DNA of 64,000 nucleotides, taken from assembly GCF_040545875.1 (NCBI RefSeq), contig NZ_JBEPMR010000005.1. One strand, 5' to 3'. Below are positions 42,784-52,310 of this stretch, piece after piece. The notes below the pieces were generated by a model. That model was not told where the DNA came from. It was given only the letters and a program-made list of their open reading frames with translations, and did not search any database. The number at the start of each line of letters is the position of its first letter. Position 1 is the first letter of the stretch. The position numbers and the translations under genes are program-made. The stretch is from Faecalicatena_A orotica. Lineage in GTDB: Bacteria; Bacillota; Clostridia; Lachnospirales; Lachnospiraceae.

Positions 42784-44328
42784 TTATTCAACCATATATA
42801 TTGTTGACATATCCTGTACATACAACGGGTAGAATGTATATCCGTCGTATTTATTGCTGACTGCTACCAGATTTGCCAGATCCTGAATGTAGACGTTTGC
42901 GGCTTTTTCTGCTAATATTCCTTCTGCCTGTTTGTATAGTTTGATCTGTTCTGTTTCGTCTGTTGCTGCGATTGCTTCTTTGAAGACTTTATCGTACTCG
43001 TCGTCTTTGAAGTTGATAAAGTTTCCGGATGCGTCGGATGTGAAGCGTTCCAGCATTGCGCGTGCTGACAGGTTGGATGCGTCTACACCAACTACGGTTG
43101 ACTGGTAGTCGCGTTTTGCGTAGACATCTTCCAGCCATGCTTCCCATTCGATCGGTTTGATTGTGACATTGACGCCGATGTTTTTGAGTTCTTCTGCAAT
43201 CACCTGTGCAGTGTCTACGTGTGGCTGGTCTGCGGAGCTTACGGTTATCTCCAGGTCAAATCCATCCGGATATCCGGCTTCTTTGAGCAGTTCTTTTGCT
43301 TTTTCAAAATCTTGTGCGTAATAATCCGCGTATTCTTCATCGTAGTACTTCTTTAATCCCGGATACATGCTTGTCCCGATGCGGACGCCCTTGCCGTCTG
43401 CCATCATATCCATGATTTCATCTGGATTGACTGCGTAGCAGAGTGCCTGTCTGACCTTTTCGTTGTTCAGTGGCTCCACATCATTGTTCAGGTATAATGC
43501 CTGTACAAGATTCATGGTTCCTTCTTCTATATGGAAGCCGTCTGTCAGCTCCGCGGCCTGACTTGAAGTAAGTCGCATCGCCATGTCGATGGAACCGCCT
43601 TTCAAATTCGTGACCAGCATATCCGCGTCTGCTACAATTTTAAATTCCACCTTATCAAGATGTGCTTTTTCTCCCCAGTAGTCTTCATTCTTCTCCAGAA
43701 TAACATTTTCCTGCGGGCTGCGAGATACGTACTTAAACGGACCTGTCCCAACTGGTTCTGTGTCCAGCTTGTCATAGTCTTTCGGGATAATCGCTGTCGT
43801 CATATAGGCAAGGAACTCGGTATTGGATTCTGTGAGGCGGATTTCAACCGTCTTCTCATCCAGAATATTCACACTCTCAATAATAGAATACGCTGATACC
43901 AATGGTTCCCCATTAGAAGTATCAGCGCATCTGTCTATTGAATATTTCACATCTTCTGCCGTCACAGCATTCCCGTTATGGAACTTCACCCCATCACGCA
44001 AGGTAAATGTATATACCTTTGCATCATCAGAAACTGAATAGCTTCTGGCTACGGCTTCGACTAAATTACCATCTTTATCCGGCTTTACTAGGCCTTCATA
44101 AATGTTAAATAAAACCTCTTTTGTTCCTGCCGCAACTGCTTTGTGTGGGTCAAGACTGTCCAAATCCTGGGAAATACCTACCTTGATACTTCCGCCCTCG
44201 ACTGGGTTTCCTGAAAGTTTATTCTCCGTCGTTGACTTCTGCTCTCCCTTATCACCTGAACATCCGCTCAGTGCAATAGTTACAGCCATCGTAAGCATTA
44301 CAAGAATACTCATTGTTCTTCTTTTCAT
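42784..44328 (-). CDS. Substrate-binding lipoprotein of Opp/Dpp/Nik-type ABC importer
   Basis: A 514-residue SBP_bac_5-family protein. The signal ends with lipobox ALSGC (Cys about residue 24). The mature protein contains ISQDLDSLDPHKAVAAGTKE and YTFTLRDGVKFHNGNAVTAE, hallmarks of the family. AAGGAGACAGAC precedes the ATG at 44328. It captures a peptide or a metal chelate outside the cell; the two CobW metallochaperones downstream make a metal-chelate substrate worth considering, but sequence alone does not decide. Confidence 0.93.
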   Translation of the reverse strand: MKRRTMSILVMLTMAVTIALSGCSGDKGEQKSTTENKLSGNPVEGGSIKVGISQDLDSLDPHKAVAAGTKEVLFNIYEGLVKPDKDGNLVEAVARSYSVSDDAKVYTFTLRDGVKFHNGNAVTAEDVKYSIDRCADTSNGEPLVSAYSIIESVNILDEKTVEIRLTESNTEFLAYMTTAIIPKDYDKLDTEPVGTGPFKYVSRSPQENVILEKNEDYWGEKAHLDKVEFKIVADADMLVTNLKGGSIDMAMRLTSSQAAELTDGFHIEEGTMNLVQALYLNNDVEPLNNEKVRQALCYAVNPDEIMDMMADGKGVRIGTSMYPGLKKYYDEEYADYYAQDFEKAKELLKEAGYPDGFDLEITVSSADQPHVDTAQVIAEELKNIGVNVTIKPIEWEAWLEDVYAKRDYQSTVVGVDASNLSARAMLERFTSDASGNFINFKDDEYDKVFKEAIAATDETEQIKLYKQAEGILAEKAANVYIQDLANLVAVSNKYDGYTFYPLYVQDMSTIYMVE

Positions 44329-44430
44329 GTCTGTCTCCTTCTTCAAATAACCTTCATTATTAAATTGTCGACTTCATTGTATAGGATTTGGCACCGTTTG
44401 GCAAGTATTTATCAAAAATGAATCCCATTC

Positions 44431-45306
44431 CTACTCGGCATTTTTCCTTGCATCTTTAAAAAACATGACAGCAGTATACAGCATTACTACTATAATAATC
44501 CATGTCAGTATTTCCAGCGGAAGCGATCGTACGATGCAAAATGCAATAAAAATCCCTACTGCCCCGCCGATTGTCAGCCATGCAGCCGCAGCCCTGTCAT
44601 AAGTTCCTTTTTTAATAAATGCAAATCCGCAGGAAGGCATCAGGAAGGCACAAGAACCGAACATAACCGGAAAGGCGATCTTTACATTCAGTCCCAGTGC
44701 GCTGCAAAGAGCGATGCATGGGGTGTACAGCCCGACACCTATAGTCATTAGCGCACCCAGCAAAAAATTTACACCGACAGCCACGGCAAGTTTCCACCCT
44801 GCAAGTCCTGTTGCCATCCCGGCTGTACCGAACGGGCCGATCTCCATCAGCCTGCAGCCCATCATGACTGCCAGAAATACCAGTGCGCCTCCCAAAGCAT
44901 ATCTTACGACCTTAACGGACCATTTGGATACAACATTTGCCCCAATAAGTGAACCTATAATCGCCCCCACAATCATAGAGATCAGTGTCAGTGGAGCCAC
45001 CTCTACCAGTCCGAGAAACAGAAGAAACTCCGTCATGACCGGAATACAGTCCCCAACGTTCAGAGTTCCCGGCATAATCTTATCCGAACTTGATTTTGTC
45101 AGTTTAAAGGCCGCCTGTGTTGTCGCAAAGCTTCCGATTCCCAGTGTATCGAAAAAATTGGTAACCGCCCCGATGATAAACAGGGTAACATGTCTCCGCC
45201 CCTTAAAATCCTCCTTATGGTTCAGACAGTCTCTGATAAATACTACCGCAAATATGAGGGCATATCCTATGATAGCCACGCGTAGTCCTAACGTTACAAT
45301 ATTCAA
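44431..45306 (-). CDS. TSUP-family membrane transporter (TauE/SafE-like)
   Basis: A 291-residue membrane protein with about eight hydrophobic segments in two similar halves. The family's loop motif is visible as TNFFDTLGIGSFATTQAAFK in the first half; the second half has VGVNFLLGALMTIGVGLYTP. TSUP proteins move small organic or sulfur-containing anions such as sulfite, sulfoacetate or thiosulfate. It stands alone with its own upstream region. Confidence 0.88.
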   Translation of the reverse strand: MNIVTLGLRVAIIGYALIFAVVFIRDCLNHKEDFKGRRHVTLFIIGAVTNFFDTLGIGSFATTQAAFKLTKSSSDKIMPGTLNVGDCIPVMTEFLLFLGLVEVAPLTLISMIVGAIIGSLIGANVVSKWSVKVVRYALGGALVFLAVMMGCRLMEIGPFGTAGMATGLAGWKLAVAVGVNFLLGALMTIGVGLYTPCIALCSALGLNVKIAFPVMFGSCAFLMPSCGFAFIKKGTYDRAAAAWLTIGGAVGIFIAFCIVRSLPLEILTWIIIVVMLYTAVMFFKDARKNAE

Positions 45307-45632
45307 TTCGTTTTCTCCTTTCTTATCCTTTGTAATTTCAACGGTTCCGCGAGCTTTACTAGACTAAAGTCTATACTTCATTCTATACTTTATTCTCGTA
45401 AAGTTCAGTTGATTTTATTATGAAATTTTCATCTCCGAATGTCAATATTTTTTTGAAAATAAATACAAATCTGTCCTACAACACTAAACTGTGTTTTCAA
45501 AAGTATGTGACACATTTTATTAGATGAGATATAATAATTTTATCCGCGATCCCCGTAAATATCCGGGGAAAATATATGCCTGTACCGGAAATGTTTAGTG
45601 AATGATACTCCACGAAAGAGAGGTATGAATCT
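45307..45632. promoter_or_regulatory. Divergent regulatory region: TSUP transporter and nitroreductase
   Basis: About 325 non-coding bases. For the plus-strand nitroreductase, GTGACA (45507-45512) and TATAAT (45530-45535) are spaced by 17 bases. Towards the TSUP gene there is a perfect palindrome TAGACT-AA-AGTCTA (45360-45373) and two near copies of AGTATAGA on the minus strand just upstream, which could form an operator. An imperfect hairpin (CCCCG...CGGGG, about 45551-45567) lies between the nitroreductase promoter and the gene. Confidence 0.45.
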
Positions 45633-46163
45633 ATGAATGTTACCGAAGCAATCCAGTCCCGCAGAAGTATACGAAAATTTCAGGATAAGCCCGTACCCAC
45701 GGAACTCCTCCTGAAGCTTGCAGATGCCGGCCGGTCCGCCCCGAGCGCCAGTAATCTCCAGGCATGGAAGTTTATCTTTGTCACGCTTCCCGAACTAGTA
45801 AGTAAAGTCGATCTGTTTAGTCCCGGTTTGAGCGGCAAACCGCCTGTCATTCTGGTCATTTGTTCGGATATGGACTATGCCCTGAAACATGGTTCACGCA
45901 ATTCTGAAATCTACGGCTGCATGATGGATGCCTCTATGGCTGCCGAAAACATTATGCTTGCCGCGCTTGAAGAAGGCCTCGGGACCTGTGCTGTCAAATC
46001 TTATAACGACGCAGCTGTCAGGAAGCTTCTGAATCTGCCCGATACCTACCGCATTGAAATGCTTATGTCCATAGGCTGGCCGGACGGAGAACCCAGAGAG
46101 TCCAGACGGAAATCTCTGGAGGATGTCCTGATTTTTAACCGATGGGAGGAAAAACATGAATAA
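45633..46163 (+). CDS. Nitroreductase-family flavoprotein
   Basis: A 176-residue FMN-dependent oxidoreductase of the nitroreductase superfamily. The N-terminus, AIQSRRSIRKFQDKPVPTEL, carries the FMN-phosphate-binding Arg-Arg-Ser-x-Arg. It continues with AGRSAPSASNLQAWKFIFVT and EEGLGTCAVKSYNDAAVRKL, both typical. Size is at the small end, as in many clostridial members. The substrate is not predictable. The stop overlaps the next gene's start by 8 bases. Confidence 0.92.
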   Translation: MNVTEAIQSRRSIRKFQDKPVPTELLLKLADAGRSAPSASNLQAWKFIFVTLPELVSKVDLFSPGLSGKPPVILVICSDMDYALKHGSRNSEIYGCMMDASMAAENIMLAALEEGLGTCAVKSYNDAAVRKLLNLPDTYRIEMLMSIGWPDGEPRESRRKSLEDVLIFNRWEEKHE

Positions 46164-46428
46164 CAAAGAAGCATATATGGAACTTTTAATTTATATGATA
46201 ACCAGTGCCGCCGGCTTAGAAAACGAACCGCATATCTATGGCCCTCTCAGAATGATAGAGGCGTCCCAGAGGCTGTGCGGACTGATGCAGGAGGAAGACC
46301 CGGATAATGAAGATCTCAAAGAGCTGATCCGGATCATAGAGAATGGAAAACAAAAGAGCACATCCGACGAGGAAGCCTTTTATCAGATGCTGCAGGATGC
46401 GGCCGCAAAGCTTGTAGACCTTTTATAA
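46156..46428 (+). CDS. Small DUF6092-like protein
   Basis: A 90-residue acidic helical protein (AGLENEPHIYGPLRMIEASQ, then RLCGLM) that matches, from memory, DUF6092. It overlaps the nitroreductase gene by 8 bases and GGGAGG lies before the ATG, so the two are translated together. Its function is unknown; genes of this family commonly accompany small oxidoreductases. Confidence 0.7.
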   Translation: MNNKEAYMELLIYMITSAAGLENEPHIYGPLRMIEASQRLCGLMQEEDPDNEDLKELIRIIENGKQKSTSDEEAFYQMLQDAAAKLVDLL

Positions 46429-46451
46429 GCTGCTCCTTTACCACAAAAATG

Positions 46452-46503
46452 AAGCCATACTGTCACCGTACCATGCAGAAGCGGTACAATGTCAGTATGG
46501 CTT
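46452..46503. terminator. Bidirectional terminator
   Basis: An 11-bp stem, AAGCCATACTG (46452-46462) with CAGTATGGCTT (46493-46503), with inner GTACC/GGTAC pairing. It is preceded by AAAAATG and followed by TACTTCTC. It lies between convergent genes. Confidence 0.8.
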
Positions 46504-46514
46504 TACTTCTCTTC

Positions 46515-46958
46515 TTAATCAGATACTTTATCTGTTAATTTTACTAATGGGACTTTCGGCTCCCTGCTCATAAAGCAGGATACAATCTCAGCCAGCAGGG
46601 CCACTGCAAGCAGAATCAGAAGAACGACAATATACCCGATATCTCCGGATGATCCAAACATGGAGATACCATTCAGCGCGTCGGCAAATGTATTAATACT
46701 GCCGATTGCAAATGTCCCTATTCCCATCGTAAGGAATACAACAGCGACCAGATTTGCGATATCCAGAAACTTATGATCAACGCTGAAATATACAGCACAG
46801 CATATTACAGCAAGCAGCAGATATATCACTACATTCTTATTGAATTCTCCTGCTTTATTTGACAGAACCGCATAAGCGATCATAATAATGAAAGTAAATA
46901 CTGCATTCACAAGATTGATCAGGCCGCTGATTCTTTTTTGTACTAATAATCCTTTCAT
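46515..46958 (-). CDS. Small membrane protein downstream of GH3 enzyme
   Basis: A 147-residue protein with four hydrophobic segments (for example LVNAVFTFIIMIAYAVLS and VVIYLLLAVICCAVYF). Its ATGA overlaps the stop of the GH3 gene, so it is translationally coupled to it. I do not recognise a named family, but such proteins often follow membrane-anchored GH3 enzymes in Lachnospiraceae. It may stabilise or localise the enzyme. Confidence 0.75.
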   Translation of the reverse strand: MKGLLVQKRISGLINLVNAVFTFIIMIAYAVLSNKAGEFNKNVVIYLLLAVICCAVYFSVDHKFLDIANLVAVVFLTMGIGTFAIGSINTFADALNGISMFGSSGDIGYIVVLLILLAVALLAEIVSCFMSREPKVPLVKLTDKVSD

Positions 46959-49900
46959 GACTGCTTCCCTCCCAGTTCTTTTTTACTCCAGACAAATGCC
47001 TCCAGATAGTATAGTCCGATAAACAATGCTGTCAGCAGGATGAATACAACATTCAGTGCTTTCAGAGCAGTCTGCCACCACGGTGTAATGTGTTCTACTT
47101 TTGCATTGCTGTCAAGTCCGTTGATCAGAATGGATCTGGACTGGGCATAGACGGTATGCTTTGTTGCATTACGCAATGCTTCCAGCATATAACCATCGCC
47201 ATCTTCAATTGCCTTTAATACTTTGTCTTTACTGAGGTTGGATGCCGCCGACTCCTCTGATGCTCCGAATCCAGCCATATCCCAGCAGAAATAGTCGACG
47301 CCTGCTGTGATATTCGACGTATAATGCGTCTTATAATCCATTGCAACAACCGCATCTGTTGTCACATGCCCTTTAAAGCCCCATTCACCGCGCAGCACCT
47401 GTGTCAGAAGAGGCGCAGAGCTTCCACAGTAGGTACATCCGATACGGTTAAACGCTGTCATTGTCCCCAGGGCGCCGCCTTTCGTATAAGCGCCTTCAAA
47501 TGCCCTGAGATACTGCTCTCTTAAAGCCTGTTCATTTGTAAAGGTCGCCACACTCTCCCTGTTTGCCTCCTGATCGTTGACAACCATGTGTTTGAGCCCC
47601 AGAATAATACCGTATTTTTGGACATTTTCCCCGACAATGGCTCCGACGATATATCCCATATTACCGTCTTCTGAATAGTACGCGGATGCACGTCCGTTAA
47701 ATGGTGTCCTGTGAATATTCGGCCCCCCTGACCAGATCTCGGTACAGCCCATGAAGTAAGCCTCGTTTGCTGTCAGGGCACTGCGCCTTGCCATCTCATC
47801 CTTGTTCCATGTTGAGGTCATGACCACCGTTGAAGGCCATACGATACCAGACTTTTCAGTTGCCTTAAATTTCACCTGCTCCAGACAGTCCATGTCATCC
47901 CCTCTGTATGTGGCCGGCATATTTACGCTTTCGATCATAGAAGAACCATTCTGGTCCGGAAGGATTGAACACATTTCCTCTGCCGTCAGCTGGTCTAAAA
48001 ATGTATTCCATGTTTCCTCATCGTCAAACTCCACATCTTTCATGCTTACAAAGGAGAGGCCAGCATCTTTTCCCTGTGTAAAATCATCGACGGACGGAGA
48101 ATCCTCTGGCTGTTCGTACAGCTCGCCGTCGAGAGTTTTCATCATATCCTCTGTCGCCGTTACAGAAACCTGTGTAACCGGATATGTGCCCTCCCAGTCA
48201 CTTCTGGAAAGGTAATCAACTGTATCTGTTTCTAGATTATTCAGGTCGGCATCGTCAAACTGATTTGTCACCGTCTCGTCAGAATAACGTGACTGTCTAT
48301 ATGTTTCTGTATCCAGTTTCTCTTCCTTCCAAGTGTATGCCTTGTCCGCATCTCCTTCGGCCGGGCTGCCAAGTACGTCTGTCATTCCTTGCGCACCTTT
48401 TGCCGCCAGAATATTATTTAATGCATCATGCGCGTCATCACCGATTGCAAGATAATAATCTCCTTCACTCAGGATATATCCCTTTGCATTCGTATAATCA
48501 TAGCTGGCCAGCAGATATTTTTCCACATCAACCTCTACAGTCTCGGATGCGCCCGGTTCCAGCATACCAGTCTTCTCAAAACCGGCCACCTGAATGGCAG
48601 ACTTTTCAACTGCATTTTCTTTCTCGTAATCACCATAAGGAGTCTGCGCATAAACCTGGACAACAGATTTTCCTGCCTTATCTCCTTCATTTGTTACCGT
48701 CACCTTTACTGTATAGCTGTCTGTCTCTTCATGGTACTCTACACCATCTACCTGCTGTGTGAAGGATGTGTAAGACAATCCATATCCAAACGGATAGGCA
48801 ATTTCGTTGTTATAATCCCACGCTGCATTTGTCGAAGAACCGGCGGCACCCGTAGCATTCCCGCTGCCAAGCACTGTATCCTCGTATCTTGTCTCATAAT
48901 ATTTATATCCCACATAAATACCCTCGGAATAGATCAGATAATTAGAAACATATTTGTCCGTATCTGAACAGAATTCCAGAACTTCATCCAGATTTTCCCA
49001 CTGTGGTGTGTTTTTAGCCTGCGCATAGGTAACTGCCGGTGCTGACAGGGAGTTTTTCGCATAAGTATCCACCAGTTTTCCGGACGGGCTGACATCACCC
49101 TTCAGCACGTTTACAACGCCGGTAAAACCAACTGCACCGGGAGACCCGATCCAGAGACATGCATCCACATCATAATCGTCAAGCTCCCCAAGTTCCATCG
49201 CCCAGTTCGAGTTTACAAGAAGAATAATCTTCTTAAATGTTCCGTTTGCTTTCTCTTCCTTAAGCATTTCCAGAAGATCACGCTCATCCTGATGCAGTGC
49301 GAGCTGGCTGATCCCCTCTGAGTCCTCCAGCACAAGGTCACAGTCTTCACTTCCCTGCCTCGTCAGCATGACTACTGCCGCATCATTATATTCATTTTTC
49401 CAGCTGTTTTTCAGATCTTCAGTGTATAATTCCTTCGGTGCCTCTCCGATTTCCGGATTCTGTGCATCCTTCAGGCGCGTATAACCACTGTTCTGGTATG
49501 CTTTCACCATTGTTTCGTTTACATTATACGCCGACTGCATGGCAGATAAATACGTTACCAGTTCCTGTGTGGACCCACTTGTTGAATGATAGCTGTAAAA
49601 CGGCCCGCTGACAGGTGCCGCCGCTCCAAACCCGCCGGCCGACTCGGACTTCTGGGCACTTTCTATAGAATTCTGCCCGAATAATGTGATGCTGCTGCCC
49701 TCTGAGAGTGGAAGCGCATTATTATCATTTTTTAAAAGTACGGATCCTTCCTCCTGTTCAAGCACTGCCTCATCGGCACAGTCGTCTTCCAGTTCCTGAA
49801 GCTTGTCTGTATCATAAATATCTGTTCCATAATCGCTCTTATAATATGCTGTATCCTCTTCCTTTGTATCATCAGATACAATTTTCGTTGTGTTAATTCC

Positions 49901-50020
49901 AAGAACCGTATTGATCCTGCCTTCATACGAATCCGCAACTGGTGCGCCCAGGTTCACCGCAACTAGCATGAACGCCGAGACTGCACCTAAACCTCGTGTC
50001 AGTTCTTTCTTAATTTTCAT
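46955..50020 (-). CDS. Glycoside hydrolase family 3 enzyme with permuted domain order, membrane-anchored
   Basis: A 1,021-residue protein with an N-terminal hydrophobic segment (residues about 11-27) and a C-terminal one (VVFILLTALFIGLYYLEAFV). The usual GH3 order is reversed. The alpha/beta sandwich normally at the C-terminus comes first (GSVLLKNDNNALPLSEGSSI near residue 92), then a fibronectin-III-like domain (about 420-530). The TIM barrel follows (about 680-960), with the predicted nucleophile Asp889 in GHVTTDAVVAMDY and LGLKHMVVNDQEANRES. The enzyme should act outside the membrane on beta-glycosides; substrate unknown. GGAGGAAAGGGA lies before the ATG. An AgrC/LytTR pair is encoded directly upstream. 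Confidence 0.87.
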   Translation of the reverse strand: MKIKKELTRGLGAVSAFMLVAVNLGAPVADSYEGRINTVLGINTTKIVSDDTKEEDTAYYKSDYGTDIYDTDKLQELEDDCADEAVLEQEEGSVLLKNDNNALPLSEGSSITLFGQNSIESAQKSESAGGFGAAAPVSGPFYSYHSTSGSTQELVTYLSAMQSAYNVNETMVKAYQNSGYTRLKDAQNPEIGEAPKELYTEDLKNSWKNEYNDAAVVMLTRQGSEDCDLVLEDSEGISQLALHQDERDLLEMLKEEKANGTFKKIILLVNSNWAMELGELDDYDVDACLWIGSPGAVGFTGVVNVLKGDVSPSGKLVDTYAKNSLSAPAVTYAQAKNTPQWENLDEVLEFCSDTDKYVSNYLIYSEGIYVGYKYYETRYEDTVLGSGNATGAAGSSTNAAWDYNNEIAYPFGYGLSYTSFTQQVDGVEYHEETDSYTVKVTVTNEGDKAGKSVVQVYAQTPYGDYEKENAVEKSAIQVAGFEKTGMLEPGASETVEVDVEKYLLASYDYTNAKGYILSEGDYYLAIGDDAHDALNNILAAKGAQGMTDVLGSPAEGDADKAYTWKEEKLDTETYRQSRYSDETVTNQFDDADLNNLETDTVDYLSRSDWEGTYPVTQVSVTATEDMMKTLDGELYEQPEDSPSVDDFTQGKDAGLSFVSMKDVEFDDEETWNTFLDQLTAEEMCSILPDQNGSSMIESVNMPATYRGDDMDCLEQVKFKATEKSGIVWPSTVVMTSTWNKDEMARRSALTANEAYFMGCTEIWSGGPNIHRTPFNGRASAYYSEDGNMGYIVGAIVGENVQKYGIILGLKHMVVNDQEANRESVATFTNEQALREQYLRAFEGAYTKGGALGTMTAFNRIGCTYCGSSAPLLTQVLRGEWGFKGHVTTDAVVAMDYKTHYTSNITAGVDYFCWDMAGFGASEESAASNLSKDKVLKAIEDGDGYMLEALRNATKHTVYAQSRSILINGLDSNAKVEHITPWWQTALKALNVVFILLTALFIGLYYLEAFVWSKKELGGKQS

Positions 50021-50211
50021 TCCCTTTCCTCCATGATATATGATCGCGCCAGATACACTGCATCAAACTGCAGGGAACCCGACTCCCGCTGCTGCCGCCA
50101 GCCGGACATGCAAATCTGTCTGCCCGAATCGCTGCCCGCGGGAATAAAATAATTCCGTGCACATCATTATTTTTGTAAAATATATCATGAATTCACAAAA
50201 TATCCACAGAT

Positions 50212-50240
50212 ATTTCGTAACAGGTCATTTCCATTTCGTA
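50212..50240 (-). promoter_or_regulatory. Two direct repeats spaced 21 bp, candidate LytTR binding site
   Basis: The 8-base motif ATTTCGTA occurs at 50212-50219 and 50233-50240 (TACGAAAT on the minus strand), exactly 21 bases apart, two helical turns. LytTR regulators bind such spaced direct repeats. The repeats lie about 200 bases before the GH3 start, upstream of AT-rich promoter-like sequence, and right after the kinase/LytTR pair genes. Confidence 0.6.
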
Positions 50241-50259
50241 CTTTGCATTTTTTTCTTTC

Positions 50260-51522
50260 TTACGGAATCGGAACTACAATCATCAGCCTAAATGTATTGT
50301 TTTGTATCCCCACATCCATACAGCCATCATATTTTTCCACGCTGTTTCTGATACTTTTCAGCCCGAATCCATGCCCTTCACTCTCCTTCTTCGTCGTCAG
50401 CGGCAGACCATTTTCAAAAATAAGGTCCTCATTTTCAAAATAGTTTTCCACCTGCATAAGCAGAAGTTTTCCTTTTGTCCACACTGAAACCGAAATTATC
50501 TTCTTTTCCGGATCAGAAACCATAAGTACACTTTCAATAGCATTGTCTATCGCATTTCCAAGGATTGTATAAAGATCTACCGCATGAATGAAATCCATCT
50601 TTTTCCCATCTGCCACACAAGTCAGGTCAATACCATTCTTCATACAGATCAGATTCTTTTGCGAGAGCAGAATGTCCAGCACCTTGCTGCCGGTCTCCAG
50701 TTGGGAATCATAGGACTGTATTGTTTTGCTGACTTCATTGAAATATGTCTGCCGCTCCTCTTCATTCGCAAACAGTTTAAGGGACTCCAGATGCTTCTTC
50801 AGGTCATGGCAGATCATATTGATCGTCTCCATGTCATCTTTCCTGAGCTTGTACAATTCCTTTTGTTTCATCCAGATCTGCTTTTCCATATCCTGTTCTC
50901 TCTGTTTTTTCAGCTTTTTCTTATAATCAACCTGTTCCCATAAAACAAAGACACAGCAGATCAGATCATATGCCATACAAACGTAGTACATGCTGCTTCT
51001 GTCCCCAGCATAAATATTATCCGCCACAATACTGAGTACCAGTACAAGCAGTAATATAATACAGAGTGAAAACATCGAAAATTTAAGGTCAATATTAAAC
51101 CTGCCGTTTTCTGGCAGCTTTCTCACGACCAAATAATAAACTGCCGCAAGTACGGCTATGGAAACCAGTATATAGCCGATAGAATAAACCGGCTGGTTTC
51201 CATCCGGGCGGAACAGTATCTGGTACAGGCCGTAAGAAATGTGCTGTGTTATGTATGCGCACGCAAGACAATAAACAGATTCTTTTACCGTTATATCATA
51301 CAGGAGGAAGCAAAATACTGTCATTGCACAGAATTCAACAATATACGTTAAAAATCCGTGGGTGAACAGACTGGCACAGAACAGACAGAATATAATCCCT
51401 CCGGCCAGTCGGTACGGGAACCTGTCCCTTTTCTTTAAACCGGCTGAAAACAGCAAAACAATCGGAAGCATATTAATCGTAAAAAAACTCCGTAATATCA
51501 AGTCTGCAATTGTCTCTCCCAT
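50260..51522 (-). CDS. Sensor histidine kinase, AgrC-like (GHKL ATPase)
   Basis: A 420-residue kinase with six or so N-terminal membrane helices (to about residue 190), a coiled segment (200-235) and a GHKL domain. The phosphoacceptor region is MICHDLKKHLESLKLFANEE, the N-box GNAIDNAIESVL and the G-box GHGFGLKSIRNSVEKYDGC. Its ATG overlaps the last base of the LytTR regulator stop codon. It is a second, separate member of the family in this window. Confidence 0.9.
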   Translation of the reverse strand: MGETIADLILRSFFTINMLPIVLLFSAGLKKRDRFPYRLAGGIIFCLFCASLFTHGFLTYIVEFCAMTVFCFLLYDITVKESVYCLACAYITQHISYGLYQILFRPDGNQPVYSIGYILVSIAVLAAVYYLVVRKLPENGRFNIDLKFSMFSLCIILLLVLVLSIVADNIYAGDRSSMYYVCMAYDLICCVFVLWEQVDYKKKLKKQREQDMEKQIWMKQKELYKLRKDDMETINMICHDLKKHLESLKLFANEEERQTYFNEVSKTIQSYDSQLETGSKVLDILLSQKNLICMKNGIDLTCVADGKKMDFIHAVDLYTILGNAIDNAIESVLMVSDPEKKIISVSVWTKGKLLLMQVENYFENEDLIFENGLPLTTKKESEGHGFGLKSIRNSVEKYDGCMDVGIQNNTFRLMIVVPIP

Positions 51523-52235
51523 TATCTCAGCCCTCCCTTGTAATAATCTAAAAGTGCCTGCTTTAACTGCTTTTTGCGCGATCTGCTCACCTTCAGCTCA
51601 TACCTGCCATCCAGTTCAACTGTTTCTTTCTCAAGTGACGTTACATATTTCAGATTGATACAAAAGCAGTGGTTACAACATGTGAAATGCTTTTCCTCAA
51701 ATTTGTTTGCAAATTCTTTCAAAGTCCCCAGCATTTTATACTCCTGACTCTTTGTAATAATATGAAGCCAGTGGTCTCTTATCTCAGCATAGATAATATC
51801 ATCAGACATTACCTTCCGGACTCCCGTCTCATAAGGAACAAGCAGGCTTACCGCCTCCGATTCCCTGATAGATGAAATCGCCTTCGTCAGCTTCATGGAA
51901 AACGGGAAATATTTGACTGGCTTGAGTACATAATCCAGAGCCCCGACCTCATACCCGTTGATCGCATACTGTGCCATATTCGTTATAAAAATTATAATGA
52001 CCCGGTCATCTGTCCTGCGCACCACCTTTGCCGCGTCCATTCCGTTCATTCTCGGCATTTCAATATCCATTAACAGAATATCATACACCGGCTCATAGTC
52101 TGAAACCAGTTCACTTCCATCAGAAAAACAAGAAACATCGATTTCGACATCGTTTTCCATGACATAAGTGTCTATATACTTTTTGATCCTGTTCATAAAA
52201 GCTTTATCATCCTCTACGATTGCAATACGAATCAT
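51522..52235 (-). CDS. LytTR-family response regulator
   Basis: A 237-residue regulator: receiver domain with VEDDKAFMNR, phosphoacceptor Asp in DILLMDIEMPRMNGMDAA and Lys in ALDYVLKPVKYF. A LytTR DNA-binding domain follows (about 135-235), with the segment HFTCCNHCFCINLKYVTSLE and KVSRSRKKQLKQALLDYYKG. It pairs with the kinase encoded downstream and probably controls the GH3 gene through the 21-bp-spaced repeats. Confidence 0.92.
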   Translation of the reverse strand: MIRIAIVEDDKAFMNRIKKYIDTYVMENDVEIDVSCFSDGSELVSDYEPVYDILLMDIEMPRMNGMDAAKVVRRTDDRVIIIFITNMAQYAINGYEVGALDYVLKPVKYFPFSMKLTKAISSIRESEAVSLLVPYETGVRKVMSDDIIYAEIRDHWLHIITKSQEYKMLGTLKEFANKFEEKHFTCCNHCFCINLKYVTSLEKETVELDGRYELKVSRSRKKQLKQALLDYYKGGLR

Positions 52236-52253
52236 GTTTCCCCCTTATATATG

Positions 52254-52281
52254 GAAAAGCACGTCCGCAGACGTGCTTTTC
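52254..52281. terminator. Terminator after nrdR
   Basis: A perfect stem GAAAAGCACGTC (52254-52265) with GACGTGCTTTTC (52270-52281) and a four-base loop. It lies between the nrdR stop and the start of the next minus-strand gene, so it ends the nrdR transcript. Confidence 0.85.
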
Positions 52282-52310
52282 TTCCTGTCAAAACAGATGA
52301 TATCCATCAC

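Noticed and set aside
45360..45373. TAGACT-AA-AGTCTA palindrome considered as an integration site
   Set aside because: It lies between two ordinary genes with no integrase or second copy seen; an operator of the TSUP gene is more likely.
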